From Pseudobacteriovorax antillogorgiicola (GTDB lineage: Bacteria > Bdellovibrionota_B > Oligoflexia > Oligoflexales > RGVZ01): DNA of 55,989 nt. Location of the stretch: the NCBI GenBank assembly GCA_945898195.1, contig CAMDHM010000014.1, positions 1-55,989 on the forward strand, in the 5' to 3' direction. This document shows positions 34,053 to 43,131 of the stretch, piece after piece (position 1 is the first letter of the stretch; each line of letters opens with the position of its first letter). A program made the position numbers and the translations under genes. Under the pieces are notes generated by a model. The model made no database searches and was not told the DNA's origin. It was given only the letters and a program-made list of their open reading frames with translations.

Positions 34053-34103
34053 AAGACTTCTTTGAATCCTAAAATCTAAACTGCATAGCATGTGAGAGGT
34101 CCC

Positions 34104-36428
34104 ATGAGCTCCTGTCCACAGCCATGGATCGGTAGGAAGCATCTGCCTACGGGCTCGATGATAATTCTTTCTTGTTATTTGGCCTTTTCGGGCCAAATTG
34201 CGCTGGCGGCGGATTACTCTGAAATCGTCTTGCCATTTCCCGATGCTCGTCCATACACGTCCAAATACGACGCCGTGGCTAATAGCGTCAAAATCGAGAT
34301 TTTGAAAACGTCGTCGACGGAACTTCAAGCCCTTGAACACTACGACGAGACCCTCGTTCGACGCCTCCTAGTGAAAGACCGGGGCGCTGACGGCGTTGAG
34401 ATCACGATAAAACTTACGTCACGTGATGTCGTCGCAACGATTAATGACTTCGACGAGCCGTTTCGCATTGTCGTGGAACTCTTTAAACGTGGTTACGATC
34501 CGGCACGACCGGTGGAGGCGCTAACTTCGGCTGTTGCCGAGCATCCCGGTCCCGCAGCGAAAACGCCACCGTCGCAAGCCGCCTCCAGCAAGTCCCCACA
34601 ACGCCGAATCTTCCAGCCGGCGCCAAAAAAATTCGAGAACGCTGCGGACCTTTGCTCGCAATTGAAGCAGGCAAAGCCAGGGCGCGCCCCCAATTGGGGA
34701 AACATGGCGGACCCGGTTTATAGGCTCGACGGTGTTCCAGAAAAAGCAAAATTCGGCGGGGAAATTCCCCTCGATCTCTGCCAACGCAGCATGGCCTCGA
34801 CTCAAGGTTTATCGGACCTCGCGGCGACCCTCTATGCCGACGGCCAAGAAATGCGCTCGATGTTTGTTTACCAACAGCTTCTTTTTCATGACCCCCTTGC
34901 AATCGAACGCGACCCTGGGAGCCTGTGGAGGATGGCAGAGATCCATCTCGGGCAAGGAAACTTGTCTCTCGCCGGTGGCTACTACGATGCAATTGTGAAA
35001 CGGTTTCCTGGAACTCCACAACATAGCCTGGCTGCCCTGCGTTTGATTGACATCCAGGCCCTTGAAGCGGCAACAGCCGGCGAGACAGACATCTTGACCA
35101 AGGTTTCACCCGCCCTGCTTTCCCTCGATGTTTCCGCCGCAAGCGCCGAGCGACGAGCTGGGAAGGTTTTGCGCATGGCCTACTGGCGAGCGCTGGCAAT
35201 GAAGCCATCGGCAGATAGCCAAGGCAACCAGGGTCTGGCCGTGATTCCGCCGCTCGAGGAAATGGAGGCACGGGAACTTGAGTCCGCATTCTCTGGAATC
35301 AGTCATCCCCATACCAGATTTTTGGCGGCGTCATTGCTCCTGGCTGCTCGGCTTGATCCTCGTCGAGAATGGACGGTAGACGCCGGAAATTTCGCAGCAA
35401 ATTATTTCCGGGAATATAAGACCTCAGAATTCGATCCAATGCGCGCCAGCCTTTTGATTCGCTTGCGCTTGCGCCTTGATCAGTTGCTCCAGAAACTATC
35501 GGCAGATGGGCGTCATGTGGATGCCGTGCAGACGTTCGAGCTTTTGCCAAAGCCGTTGCAGTCCGTGAGGAAAAATCCAAAAACAGCATGGGCTCTGGGT
35601 GAATCGTACCGAAACATCGGTCAACCTCAGCCGGCTGTAGCGTTTTATGAATCCGCGGCTCAAGAAGGGTCTGGCTTAGATCGCTTCAAAGCGCAGTTTT
35701 GGCTTGCGCAAACTTCATCAGAGGCGACGGACCTCCTAACTAGAATGAAGGCCGGGCAAACGAGAATCTCCCCATTTCAGAGGCGCACCGTGGAAGCGGA
35801 TCGCGGAATGGCGGCAACCTTAGCTTCCTTGAAATCTGCGGAACGCGAACAATTGTACGCCACCTTTCGGCAATCGCTAGAGTCGTCGCTGACCTCTGGT
35901 GCCAAATTGAGAACCCCGCCAAAACTAATTCTGTCGTCGTGGAAGGACCATTATGCGGCCCGTCAGACGACATCTTCTGGCGGTACCGCGCCAGACCTGA
36001 AGAATGAATTTGCCCCGTCGGCAGCATCGGCGAAACTTATCTCAAATCTTTCCGCAAGATTTGCCGCTCTTGGGCTTGAAAAGGAGCGCCGCGAGTCCCT
36101 GGGACTCCTTCGCGATATGAAACCCGCTCAATTTGGTGATGACAAAGAGGCGCGGAAGGCCTGGATGGATCAACTCCTTCTTCTGGCGGAGGAATACCGC
36201 AAGGACAATGAATATCTCGAAGCAGGTCGCATCTTTGGGCTCGTCGCAACCGAGAGCGAAAACTGGGAGGGACGGGCGGAAACTTTATATAAGGCAGGCC
36301 TGCTCCTTTACCGGGCAGGTCGCAAAGATGAGGCTGTGGCGGCATTGGAAAAAGCCAAAGCAGATGGAAACAATCTTTTTTACGCAAACCTAGCCACAGA
36401 GAGACTGACACAAATTCAGAAAAAATAG
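34104..36428 (+). CDS. Secreted TPR-repeat protein at the head of the flagellar operon
   Basis: A 774-residue exported protein. A long polar N-terminus (about 20 residues) precedes a signal peptide core (MIILSCYLAFSGQIALA) cleaved before ADYSE. A beta-rich domain follows (45-145), similar in pattern to AMIN-type domains: KIEILKTSSTELQALEHYDETLV, then ITIKLTSRD. After a P/A/S-rich linker the rest (190-774) is helical with TPR-like repeats, clearest in the last 120 residues (LLLAEEYRKDNEYLEAGRIFGLVA, ALEKAKADG). ATG 34104 follows GAGAGG; the GTG at 34092 is less likely. It is the first gene after the sigma-54 promoter, so it is probably a periplasmic factor for flagellar assembly, by position only. 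Confidence 0.82.
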   Translation: MSSCPQPWIGRKHLPTGSMIILSCYLAFSGQIALAADYSEIVLPFPDARPYTSKYDAVANSVKIEILKTSSTELQALEHYDETLVRRLLVKDRGADGVEITIKLTSRDVVATINDFDEPFRIVVELFKRGYDPARPVEALTSAVAEHPGPAAKTPPSQAASSKSPQRRIFQPAPKKFENAADLCSQLKQAKPGRAPNWGNMADPVYRLDGVPEKAKFGGEIPLDLCQRSMASTQGLSDLAATLYADGQEMRSMFVYQQLLFHDPLAIERDPGSLWRMAEIHLGQGNLSLAGGYYDAIVKRFPGTPQHSLAALRLIDIQALEAATAGETDILTKVSPALLSLDVSAASAERRAGKVLRMAYWRALAMKPSADSQGNQGLAVIPPLEEMEARELESAFSGISHPHTRFLAASLLLAARLDPRREWTVDAGNFAANYFREYKTSEFDPMRASLLIRLRLRLDQLLQKLSADGRHVDAVQTFELLPKPLQSVRKNPKTAWALGESYRNIGQPQPAVAFYESAAQEGSGLDRFKAQFWLAQTSSEATDLLTRMKAGQTRISPFQRRTVEADRGMAATLASLKSAEREQLYATFRQSLESSLTSGAKLRTPPKLILSSWKDHYAARQTTSSGGTAPDLKNEFAPSAASAKLISNLSARFAALGLEKERRESLGLLRDMKPAQFGDDKEARKAWMDQLLLLAEEYRKDNEYLEAGRIFGLVATESENWEGRAETLYKAGLLLYRAGRKDEAVAALEKAKADGNNLFYANLATERLTQIQKK

Positions 36429-36479
36429 TTTTTGAGCGCCTTTCGTAACGCAGACCATATTATCGACCGGAGAGACTCG

Positions 36480-37604
36480 ATGAACAACGCTGCCCTTCGC
36501 AGAGACCAATCTGGCTTCCAAACATCACAACCCAGGAATCACCCGGTCAACCCGGCAGGGTATGTGGAATACGCCAAGGCGAAACAAGCTACCGCGCAGG
36601 CTGTTCCTCCGCTCGTCTGTGATGGTGGTTGGATTGTGGCAGATCCCGCCATGCGCCGGATCAAAGAAATCGCAGACCAGATTGCGGCCGTGAACCTGCC
36701 GGTTTTAATCACCGGAGAGTCTGGGAGCGGCAAGGAAACAATTGCCCGGTACATTCATGCACGGTCAGTATTTTCGTCTGGTCCGTTTGTTGCAGTGAAT
36801 TCATCTGCAATTCCTTCCGCGATGTTTGAAAGTGAACTCTTTGGGTTTGAAAAGGGCGCGTTCACTGGGGCCGTTGCGGAGCGCATTGGACTTATCGAGA
36901 GCGCCAACAATGGCACTCTTTTGTTGGATGAGGTGACGAATATCGATGGTAGCAATCAAGCAAAATTGCTGCGTGTTATTGAGGAGCGAAAGGTCCGGCG
37001 CCTTGGCGGTAACGCGGACATTGCCCTCAACGGACGGATCATCGCAACCTCCAACGTTGACCCAATGGCAATGGTTGCGAAGGGTGAATTTCGGCAGGAT
37101 CTTTACTACCGTCTTTACGTTTTGCATATTGAAGTCCCTGCACTGCGTCAGCGTCCATCAGACATCGATGCGCTTGCCTTGCACTTCGTTGAAAAAGAAT
37201 CTATCGGCGCTGGGCGACCAATGCTTCGTCTCTCAGAGGGCGCACGTAAGGCCTTGTGTGACCATAACTGGCCAGGGAATGTCCGCGAATTACAGAATGT
37301 CATTAAACGCGCTGTGGTGGGCTGCACGACTGCCGTACTGGAGGCAGCAGACCTCGGCTTTGAGGGCGCGGGTGGACGCCAAGAAAGTCTGGCCAGTGCA
37401 TGGATTGAGACTTTGCCGATCGGCCGAACCCTGCAGGATGTGGAAACGCAATTCATCCTTCGTACATTAGAGCATCATCAAGGAAATCGGACGCACGCGG
37501 CAAAAACTTTGGGAATAAGCCTTCGAACATTGCGTAACAAGATTAACGAGTTTTTAGCGGAAGGGATCGACGTGATCGCGCCGCTTACTGGGAGGGCAAG
37601 TTGA
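36480..37604 (+). CDS. Sigma-54-dependent transcriptional activator without receiver domain
   Basis: A 374-residue enhancer-binding protein. A short N-terminal segment (about 50 residues) without recognisable sensor leads into the AAA+ domain: Walker A GESGSGKE (79-86), the sigma-54 contact loop GAFTGA (126-131), Walker B GTLLLDE, and the arginine-finger region. The C-terminus is a Fis-type helix-turn-helix (LEHHQGNRTHAAKTLGISLRTLRNKI). It resembles FlrC/FleR/FlbD but lacks the phospho-receiver, as in FleQ-like or constitutive forms. GGAGA precedes the ATG at 36480; the frame stays open to 36432. It ends in TTGA overlapping flgB. It lies in the operon whose promoter it probably activates. Confidence 0.92.
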   Translation: MNNAALRRDQSGFQTSQPRNHPVNPAGYVEYAKAKQATAQAVPPLVCDGGWIVADPAMRRIKEIADQIAAVNLPVLITGESGSGKETIARYIHARSVFSSGPFVAVNSSAIPSAMFESELFGFEKGAFTGAVAERIGLIESANNGTLLLDEVTNIDGSNQAKLLRVIEERKVRRLGGNADIALNGRIIATSNVDPMAMVAKGEFRQDLYYRLYVLHIEVPALRQRPSDIDALALHFVEKESIGAGRPMLRLSEGARKALCDHNWPGNVRELQNVIKRAVVGCTTAVLEAADLGFEGAGGRQESLASAWIETLPIGRTLQDVETQFILRTLEHHQGNRTHAAKTLGISLRTLRNKINEFLAEGIDVIAPLTGRAS

Positions 37605-38026
37605 GTCAATCAGTCAACAGCTTGTTCAATTTCAATGACCGGGTCCAAATGTCGGCCCTCAGTCATCGAATGCGTCGCAGTCAGGTGATCACAAGCAACA
37701 TTGCAAATGCTGAGACACCGGGTTACCGCGCCCTCGGATATGATTTTGAAAAACAGCTCCAAGACGTGGCAGGCGGAAGTGAACTTTTGCCAGTCAGGAC
37801 AAATAGTCCAAAACATTTGCAGAATGCCTTCACTCAGGCCGACGGATCGATTCGCCCAGATGTCTTTGTTAGGCCAACGGAGTCCGTCCCACACGATGGA
37901 AATACCGTCGATATTGATACGGAAATGGCTCAGTTTTCTGAAAACCAGATCCTTTACCGGGCGAGCGTCGAAACCTTAAACCGTAAACTTGGCATGCTGC
38001 GTTATGCCATCAGCGGGGGACGGTGA
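37601..38026 (+). CDS. flgB: Flagellar basal-body rod protein FlgB
   Basis: A 141-residue proximal-rod protein. The axial-protein signature is seen as MRRSQVITSNIANAETPGYRALGYDF, and the C-terminus is the usual VDIDTEMAQFSENQILYRASVETLNRKLGMLRYAI helix. The start is a TTG overlapping the activator stop (TTGA), with GGGAGGG upstream; it gives SVNSLFNFNDRV, which aligns with other FlgB N-termini, so the rarer start codon is accepted. First structural gene of the flgBC-fliE set. Confidence 0.95.
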   Translation: MSQSVNSLFNFNDRVQMSALSHRMRRSQVITSNIANAETPGYRALGYDFEKQLQDVAGGSELLPVRTNSPKHLQNAFTQADGSIRPDVFVRPTESVPHDGNTVDIDTEMAQFSENQILYRASVETLNRKLGMLRYAISGGR

Positions 38027-38028
38027 TT

Positions 38029-38466
38029 ATGAGCGCATTTAAATCTATGGCAATCAGTTCATCAGCTTTATCAGCACAGCGGTTGCGGATGAATGTTCTG
38101 AGCACCAACCTTGCGAATGCGCAAACAACGCGTACACCAGAAGGCGGACCTTATCGTCGGCGTGACGTCGTGTTCTCGGCGCAGCCGACGGGCAATCAGT
38201 TCGATGATTATCTGGATGGAACCTACGATACAAAGTTGGCGAAGGTGCAGGTGACGGGGATTCATCAGGATCAAGGTGCGCCGCGCCGGATGTTAGATCC
38301 ATCCCATCCTGATGCTAGCGCGGATGGTTATGTGGAAATGCCGAACATTCAGGTGATGACGGAAATGGTGAACATGATTTCTGCGACGCGGGCCTACGAA
38401 GCCAACGCAACGGCTCTGACAGAGACGAAGCAGATGGCGATGAAGGCACTGGAAATCGGTCGTTGA
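38029..38466 (+). CDS. flgC: Flagellar basal-body rod protein FlgC
   Basis: A 145-residue proximal-rod protein. The N-terminus SSSALSAQRLRMNVLSTNLANAQTTRTPEGGPYRR and the C-terminus VEMPNIQVMTEMVNMISATRAYEAN are family signatures. GGGGGACGG precedes the ATG, which comes two bases after the flgB stop. A GTG at 38023 is an alternative start. The middle is of normal length, with nothing unusual. Confidence 0.96.
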   Translation: MSAFKSMAISSSALSAQRLRMNVLSTNLANAQTTRTPEGGPYRRRDVVFSAQPTGNQFDDYLDGTYDTKLAKVQVTGIHQDQGAPRRMLDPSHPDASADGYVEMPNIQVMTEMVNMISATRAYEANATALTETKQMAMKALEIGR

Positions 38467-38488
38467 TCCGTTTTGAAGGGGGTTTGAT

Positions 38489-38842
38489 ATGAGTTCACAA
38501 ATGTCAATTTCAGCGAAGTCCGCGGAAGACCTCTTTGCAAGGTTTAATGAAATCCGGCGGGATAGTTCCACGGCTGGCTTGGCGACTCCTGTTCAACCGG
38601 ATGCGGCGCCGGCCACTGGAAAGATGTCGTTTTTCGATCAACTTCAGGCGCGTGTGTCAGAAGTTAATGAGAATGCGAAGACCGCAGATAAAATGGCAAC
38701 GAGCGTCGTCACGGGGAAGTCAGAAAATCTGCACGAGACCATGTTGGCGGCATCCACCGCAGAGTTAACGTTTAATCTGATGGTTCAGGTCCGAAACCGA
38801 GCACTCGAAGCGTATCAAGAAGTCATGCGGATGCCAGTCTGA
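38489..38842 (+). CDS. fliE: Flagellar hook-basal body complex protein FliE
   Basis: A 117-residue FliE, which links the MS-ring to the rod. The C-terminal half is characteristic: FFDQLQARVSEVNENAKTADK, then GKSENLHETMLAASTAELTFNLMVQVRNRALEAYQEVMRMPV. The ATG follows AAGGGGG after 6 to 7 bases. It sits between flgC and fliF, the normal order. Confidence 0.95.
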   Translation: MSSQMSISAKSAEDLFARFNEIRRDSSTAGLATPVQPDAAPATGKMSFFDQLQARVSEVNENAKTADKMATSVVTGKSENLHETMLAASTAELTFNLMVQVRNRALEAYQEVMRMPV

Positions 38843-38853
38843 CGGAGTGATTT

Positions 38854-40470
38854 GTGAACAACCTTCGTGATTTTATCTTAAAAGTTTGGGCCCAAGTGTC
38901 GGCCTTCTGGGTTGTCCAGTCGCTTTCGCGCAAGGTCACCATTGGGGTCGTAGCTGCAGCGCTGATCGTCGGCATGGCTGGTCTGATCGTGACGCGGCAT
39001 GAGGATCCTTATGAATATGTTTTTGTGGATCTGAGCTCGGAAGATTCGCAGGCGATTGTTGATTTTTTTAAGCGCAACGGAGTTAACGATTTTGTCGTTG
39101 ATTCAAAGGGTGTGAAGGTCCCCAAGGACCGCGTTCTTTCCCTTCGCCTTCAGCTCTCCCAAGAAGGTATACCGGCGCACGGTGTGGTTGGCTGGGAAAA
39201 GTTCGATAAGCAGGAATTTGCTAGAACTGAATTTGAACAGCAAATAAACCGCTTGAGGGCGATACAGGGTGAACTTTCTCGCACCATCCAGTCGATCGAT
39301 GGGATCAATTCTGCTCGTGTTCATATCGTTCTTCCGAAACAAACCGTGTTTGTCCAAGAACAAAAGGATCCTACGGCCGCCGTTTACATCAAAACGAAGC
39401 GCGGGGTCGTCCTTGATGACAAGCAAATCCGCGGAATACAGCACCTGGTTTCCCGGGCTGTTGAAGGGCTAAAGCCGAATAATATTTCGATCATTGATCA
39501 GGAGGGAAAGCTCCTAACAAAGGTTGAATCAGAGGATTTTGCGTCGAAAATGAGCAAGGAGATGTTGAGCTACAAGCAGACCGTAGAAAGAGAAATCGAG
39601 GAGAAAATACGGTCGATTGTGGGCAAGGTCGTCGGGCACGAACATGTCGATGCTAAGGTTGATGCCACAGTGGATTTCACTCAGGAAGAGCAAACGATCT
39701 CCGACGTGGATCCAGACAAAACAGCCGTTGTCTCGCGTAATACGTCTGGCGAGACCATGCAAGGAAGCGGACTGAATCCAACGGGGATCCCGGGCAGCAA
39801 GTCCAACGTTCCCGGCGAGCAGGAGGCACCGTCCAGCACTGGAAATTCCTCGTCAAATAAACGCGATTCTGAACTTGTAAATTTTGAGGTGTCGAAGACG
39901 GTTAGCAAGAAACTTATGCCGGTGGGCACGCTTCGCCGCTTAACGGCCGCGGTCTTGGTGGATGGAAAACAAGAGGGTCTTGGCGATGGAGCCAAAGTTG
40001 CTTTTGAACCACGATCCGATGAGGAAATGAAAAAAATCGAAGAATTGGTCAAGCGCGCCATGGGCTTCAAAGACGGGCGTGATGAAGTTCAGGTCAGTAA
40101 CATGATGTTTCAGTTGGACAATACCCAGCGTCAAGTCATTTCGATGGAGACGCAAGAGCGTCGCGAATACTTTTCCACGGTGGCCGTGTCCTTGGCAGTC
40201 GCACTCTCCCTTGTCCTTTTCTTTGCCTTCATTGTCCGGCCTTACTTCCGTTGGCTGACCTATGACAATGAACGGAAACACCAGGCGGCTGTTATCGAAG
40301 AATATAGGCCTGATCTTGAGCAGAACATGGTGCAATCGCTGCAAGTTAAAGAGGAAATTCCTTTCGAGAAAATGTCGCCTCAAGAACAGATCATGTATAT
40401 CGCTAAGAATGATCCTAAGCGAACGGTTGAAGCTATTCGCATGATCCTCAGTCCCAATCAGGCAGGGTGA
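38854..40470 (+). CDS. fliF: Flagellar MS-ring protein FliF
   Basis: A 538-residue MS-ring protein of the inner membrane. The first membrane segment is at about 28-47 and the second at about 443-462, enclosing the ring-building motifs (YscJ-like region with VHIVLPKQTVFVQEQKDPTAAVYIKTKRG) and a G/S/P-rich loop (RNTSGETMQGSGLNPTG). The C-terminal tail ends FEKMSPQEQIMYIAKNDPKRTVEAIRMIL, which matches the segment that binds FliG, so a FliG partner is expected although its gene is not next door. The start is a GTG 11 bases after fliE. Its stop touches the fliH start region. Confidence 0.96.
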   Translation: MNNLRDFILKVWAQVSAFWVVQSLSRKVTIGVVAAALIVGMAGLIVTRHEDPYEYVFVDLSSEDSQAIVDFFKRNGVNDFVVDSKGVKVPKDRVLSLRLQLSQEGIPAHGVVGWEKFDKQEFARTEFEQQINRLRAIQGELSRTIQSIDGINSARVHIVLPKQTVFVQEQKDPTAAVYIKTKRGVVLDDKQIRGIQHLVSRAVEGLKPNNISIIDQEGKLLTKVESEDFASKMSKEMLSYKQTVEREIEEKIRSIVGKVVGHEHVDAKVDATVDFTQEEQTISDVDPDKTAVVSRNTSGETMQGSGLNPTGIPGSKSNVPGEQEAPSSTGNSSSNKRDSELVNFEVSKTVSKKLMPVGTLRRLTAAVLVDGKQEGLGDGAKVAFEPRSDEEMKKIEELVKRAMGFKDGRDEVQVSNMMFQLDNTQRQVISMETQERREYFSTVAVSLAVALSLVLFFAFIVRPYFRWLTYDNERKHQAAVIEEYRPDLEQNMVQSLQVKEEIPFEKMSPQEQIMYIAKNDPKRTVEAIRMILSPNQAG

Positions 40471-40475
40471 TCGTC

Positions 40476-41744
40476 ATGGCAACGATGAATCAGGATGGTA
40501 GAAAACGCGCGGGGAGATTTATCAAGGGGAATGACCGCCTGATGAATCACGTGTCTATCGGTGAATACTCGTTCGAGGAAATCTGCCCGACCCCAATTGC
40601 GTCATTTGACAATGAGGATTCTTCGATCATCCATGCGCGATTTCATACCGCTGCCGACTTAAAAAAAACCGTATTGGCGCACCCGAAATTTAATCAAATA
40701 TTAAGTCCACATGACGGCGATCGTTCGGTGATCAGACCGGTGGATTTTACCCCGGAGTGGAACCAGGTGGTGTCCCCCTCCACGGGTCGTCGGCGCAGAA
40801 TCGGACGCGGCGATGATGCGATGGAGCTGAGCGACGAAGGGCAGCGGGAGCTTGAGAAAATTTTTGGCCAAGAGCTATTGCACCAACAGGCCTCTGGAAA
40901 AAATCAGGCGTCAGAACAGGGGCGTCAGGGCAATTCCAATCAGTTGAAGATGCAGGCAGAGAAGGCTGCAACGGATGCTTGGGCCAACACGGCGGAGCCA
41001 GAGACCGTCAAGAAAGTTGAGCCCGTGTCATCCCCTGAACGGGAGGCGGGCGCATTTCGCATCAGTCGCGACGAGCCGGCATCTGATGCTTTCATCCCCC
41101 TTGCAACGGGGGGAACTGTTGGCCAAGCGGAGTCCGTTGAGCATGAGGCCGTCGATGCATGGAAGGTCCGCAAGGATCTTGAGCAGGAAATGGTGAAGAC
41201 GGTTGCCGAGGCGAAGGAAGCAGCCATACAGGAAGGCAAGAAGACTGGTTATGACACAGGCTACCAGGACGGCTTTCGAACTGGGGAAGAAAAGGGTGAA
41301 TTAGGGGCTCGTCAGACGGCCAGCCAGTTTTTTGGTCGGGCGGGAGAATTGATTCGCGAGTTTGAATCCCTAAAAGGGCAGATCCTCGAGAATGTTCAGC
41401 AGAACTTTTTTGATCTGTGCCAGGCGATGGGCGAAGCCCTTTTGGAAAGGGAGTTCGAAATTCGTCCCGACTCATTTGCCACAATCATGCGAAAGGCAGT
41501 TTCCGAAACGGTCAAAGGCGATCAGTTTAAGATTCGCCTAAATCCAGAGACAGCCGATTCGATGGCAAAGGCTGGAATTAAGGATCTTGATGACCATCTA
41601 GTTAAAGACGCGCAAATCCCCGCATGGGAGTTCCGGCTCGAATCCCAGTTGAGCGTGGTCGATGTTCAGGCAAAGAAGATGGTTAAAAACCTTTTAAGCC
41701 AAGCCGATGTGACGTTATTTGCAAAAGACGGGAAGGCGAGCTGA
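40476..41744 (+). CDS. fliH: FliH-like flagellar export ATPase regulator with long N-terminal extension
   Basis: A 422-residue protein. The last 200 residues are FliH-like: an E/K/G-rich helix (AKEAAIQEGKKTGYDTGYQDGFRTGEEKGE), which has the GxxxG-type pattern of FliH, then the domain with DLCQAMGEALLEREFEIRP and DQFKIRLNPE. FliH binds and restrains FliI. The first 220 residues are a variable, partly disordered extension not found in the 230-residue enterobacterial protein. ATG 40476 is preferred (AGGG eight bases upstream); a GTG at 40467 overlaps fliF. It directly follows fliF; fliG would normally lie between them. Confidence 0.85.
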   Translation: MATMNQDGRKRAGRFIKGNDRLMNHVSIGEYSFEEICPTPIASFDNEDSSIIHARFHTAADLKKTVLAHPKFNQILSPHDGDRSVIRPVDFTPEWNQVVSPSTGRRRRIGRGDDAMELSDEGQRELEKIFGQELLHQQASGKNQASEQGRQGNSNQLKMQAEKAATDAWANTAEPETVKKVEPVSSPEREAGAFRISRDEPASDAFIPLATGGTVGQAESVEHEAVDAWKVRKDLEQEMVKTVAEAKEAAIQEGKKTGYDTGYQDGFRTGEEKGELGARQTASQFFGRAGELIREFESLKGQILENVQQNFFDLCQAMGEALLEREFEIRPDSFATIMRKAVSETVKGDQFKIRLNPETADSMAKAGIKDLDDHLVKDAQIPAWEFRLESQLSVVDVQAKKMVKNLLSQADVTLFAKDGKAS

Positions 41745-43111
41745 TGACGGAGGACGTTGCAAAATCATCGGTCAACCTAAGGCGCTTTTCTCGTGGAGAC
41801 CTTTCTCGTTCCTTTTCCCACATTAATTGGGATCCTCGCGGCAAGGTCTGCGATGTGGTGGGGACAGTGGTTGAGGCGTTTTTACCAGGATCCCAATTGG
41901 GAACAATTGTTTCGATAGCAATTGGCGGGCACCAGGGCGAGGTTCTCGGCGAAGTGGTTGGATTTCGAGGCGATCGCTCTCTTATCCTGCCCTATAACAG
42001 CCTTGGTGGCATTGCCCCGGGTTGTACCGTTTCCGCCATTCATCGGTTTGATCGCGTTACCGTTGGCGATCATCTCATTGGCAAGATTATCGACCCAATG
42101 GTGCAGCCATTGACTGGAATTTTGGGGGCGTTGGATAGTGAAGCCAGTGCTGTTGTGCCGCTAGATCGCGATGCCCCAAATCCAATGCTGCGAAAAAGAA
42201 TTGATGGCCAATTGACCCTTGGGGTGCGGGCCATGGACAGCATGCTCACGTTTGGAGAGGGGCAGCGGATTGGGATCATGGCAGGATCTGGTGTCGGTAA
42301 GTCAGTATTGATGGGGATGATTGCCCGGGGCTCTTCTGCCGATATTAACGTGATCGGATTAATTGGCGAGCGGGGCCGGGAGGTCCGCGAATTTTTAGAG
42401 CGCGATTTGGGTGCAGCTGGTCTCGCCCGATCGGTGGTGGTGGTGGTCACCGGCGATCAATCTCCTCTGATGCGTTTGCGTGGAGCAAGGCTCACGACGG
42501 CAATTGCGGAATACTTTGCGGCAAAGGGAAAAAGAGTTCTTTTGATGATGGATTCGCTTACCCGGGTGGCTATGGCCCAGCGCGAAGTTGGACTCGCCGT
42601 GGGCGAGCCGCCGACAACAAAAGGATATCCACCATCGACTTTTTCACTTCTTCCACGCCTTCTCGAGCGTTGTGGTCCAATGCCCGAAGGGTCGGGAAGT
42701 ATCAGCGGACTTTATACCGTTTTGGTGGACGGTGATGATTTTAATGATCCTATCCCAGATGCAGCCCGTTCAATTTTGGATGGGCATATCAACCTTTCGC
42801 GCTCACTTGCGGCCAAGGGCCATTTTCCGGCAATTGAGATTGTCTCGAGTACCAGTCGAGTGATGTTTGATATTGTTTCCAAGGACCACTGGGCGATTGC
42901 TAATAAGCTTCGTTCTCTTTTGGGAGTCTATGAGGAAAATTTTGATTACATTCAGATTGGAACGTATCAGCCAGGATCCAATCCAAATTTAGATCTTGCG
43001 ATTCAACTGATGCCTCAGATTGAACGGTTTTTAAAGCAAGACATTGATGAGGTTTCGACCTTCGATGAAGCTCTTGCCGGCTTACGTGGTTTATTGGCCG
43101 GTCGGATTTAA
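41744..43111 (+). CDS. fliI: Flagellum-specific ATPase FliI
   Basis: A 455-residue F1-beta-like ATPase that energises or regulates flagellar type III export. Walker A GSGVGKS is at 181-187, Walker B in VLLMMDSLTRVA, and the FliI/YscN signature YPPSTFSLLPRLLERCG follows. The N-terminal beta barrel and the C-terminal helical domain (FDEALAGLRGLL) are both complete. Start and fliH stop share one base (TGATG). Confidence 0.97.
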   Translation: MTEDVAKSSVNLRRFSRGDLSRSFSHINWDPRGKVCDVVGTVVEAFLPGSQLGTIVSIAIGGHQGEVLGEVVGFRGDRSLILPYNSLGGIAPGCTVSAIHRFDRVTVGDHLIGKIIDPMVQPLTGILGALDSEASAVVPLDRDAPNPMLRKRIDGQLTLGVRAMDSMLTFGEGQRIGIMAGSGVGKSVLMGMIARGSSADINVIGLIGERGREVREFLERDLGAAGLARSVVVVVTGDQSPLMRLRGARLTTAIAEYFAAKGKRVLLMMDSLTRVAMAQREVGLAVGEPPTTKGYPPSTFSLLPRLLERCGPMPEGSGSISGLYTVLVDGDDFNDPIPDAARSILDGHINLSRSLAAKGHFPAIEIVSSTSRVMFDIVSKDHWAIANKLRSLLGVYEENFDYIQIGTYQPGSNPNLDLAIQLMPQIERFLKQDIDEVSTFDEALAGLRGLLAGRI

Positions 43112-43131
43112 ATGAAGCTGGCGGGATCTAA

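Larger units (their letters stand above)
33740..34103. other. Intergenic region with plus-strand terminator and sigma-54 promoter
   Basis: This 364-base stretch between PilZ and the TPR gene holds a plus-strand intrinsic terminator (33810-33840) and a sigma-54 promoter (34036-34052). Minus-strand TTGGAA and CCTAAT, 17 bases apart just before the PilZ gene, may be its promoter. I see no convincing gene in it. Confidence 0.6.

Noticed and set aside
34483-35289. 268-residue frame antisense to the TPR gene
   Set aside because: Shadow frame with low-complexity R/P/S composition and no domain.
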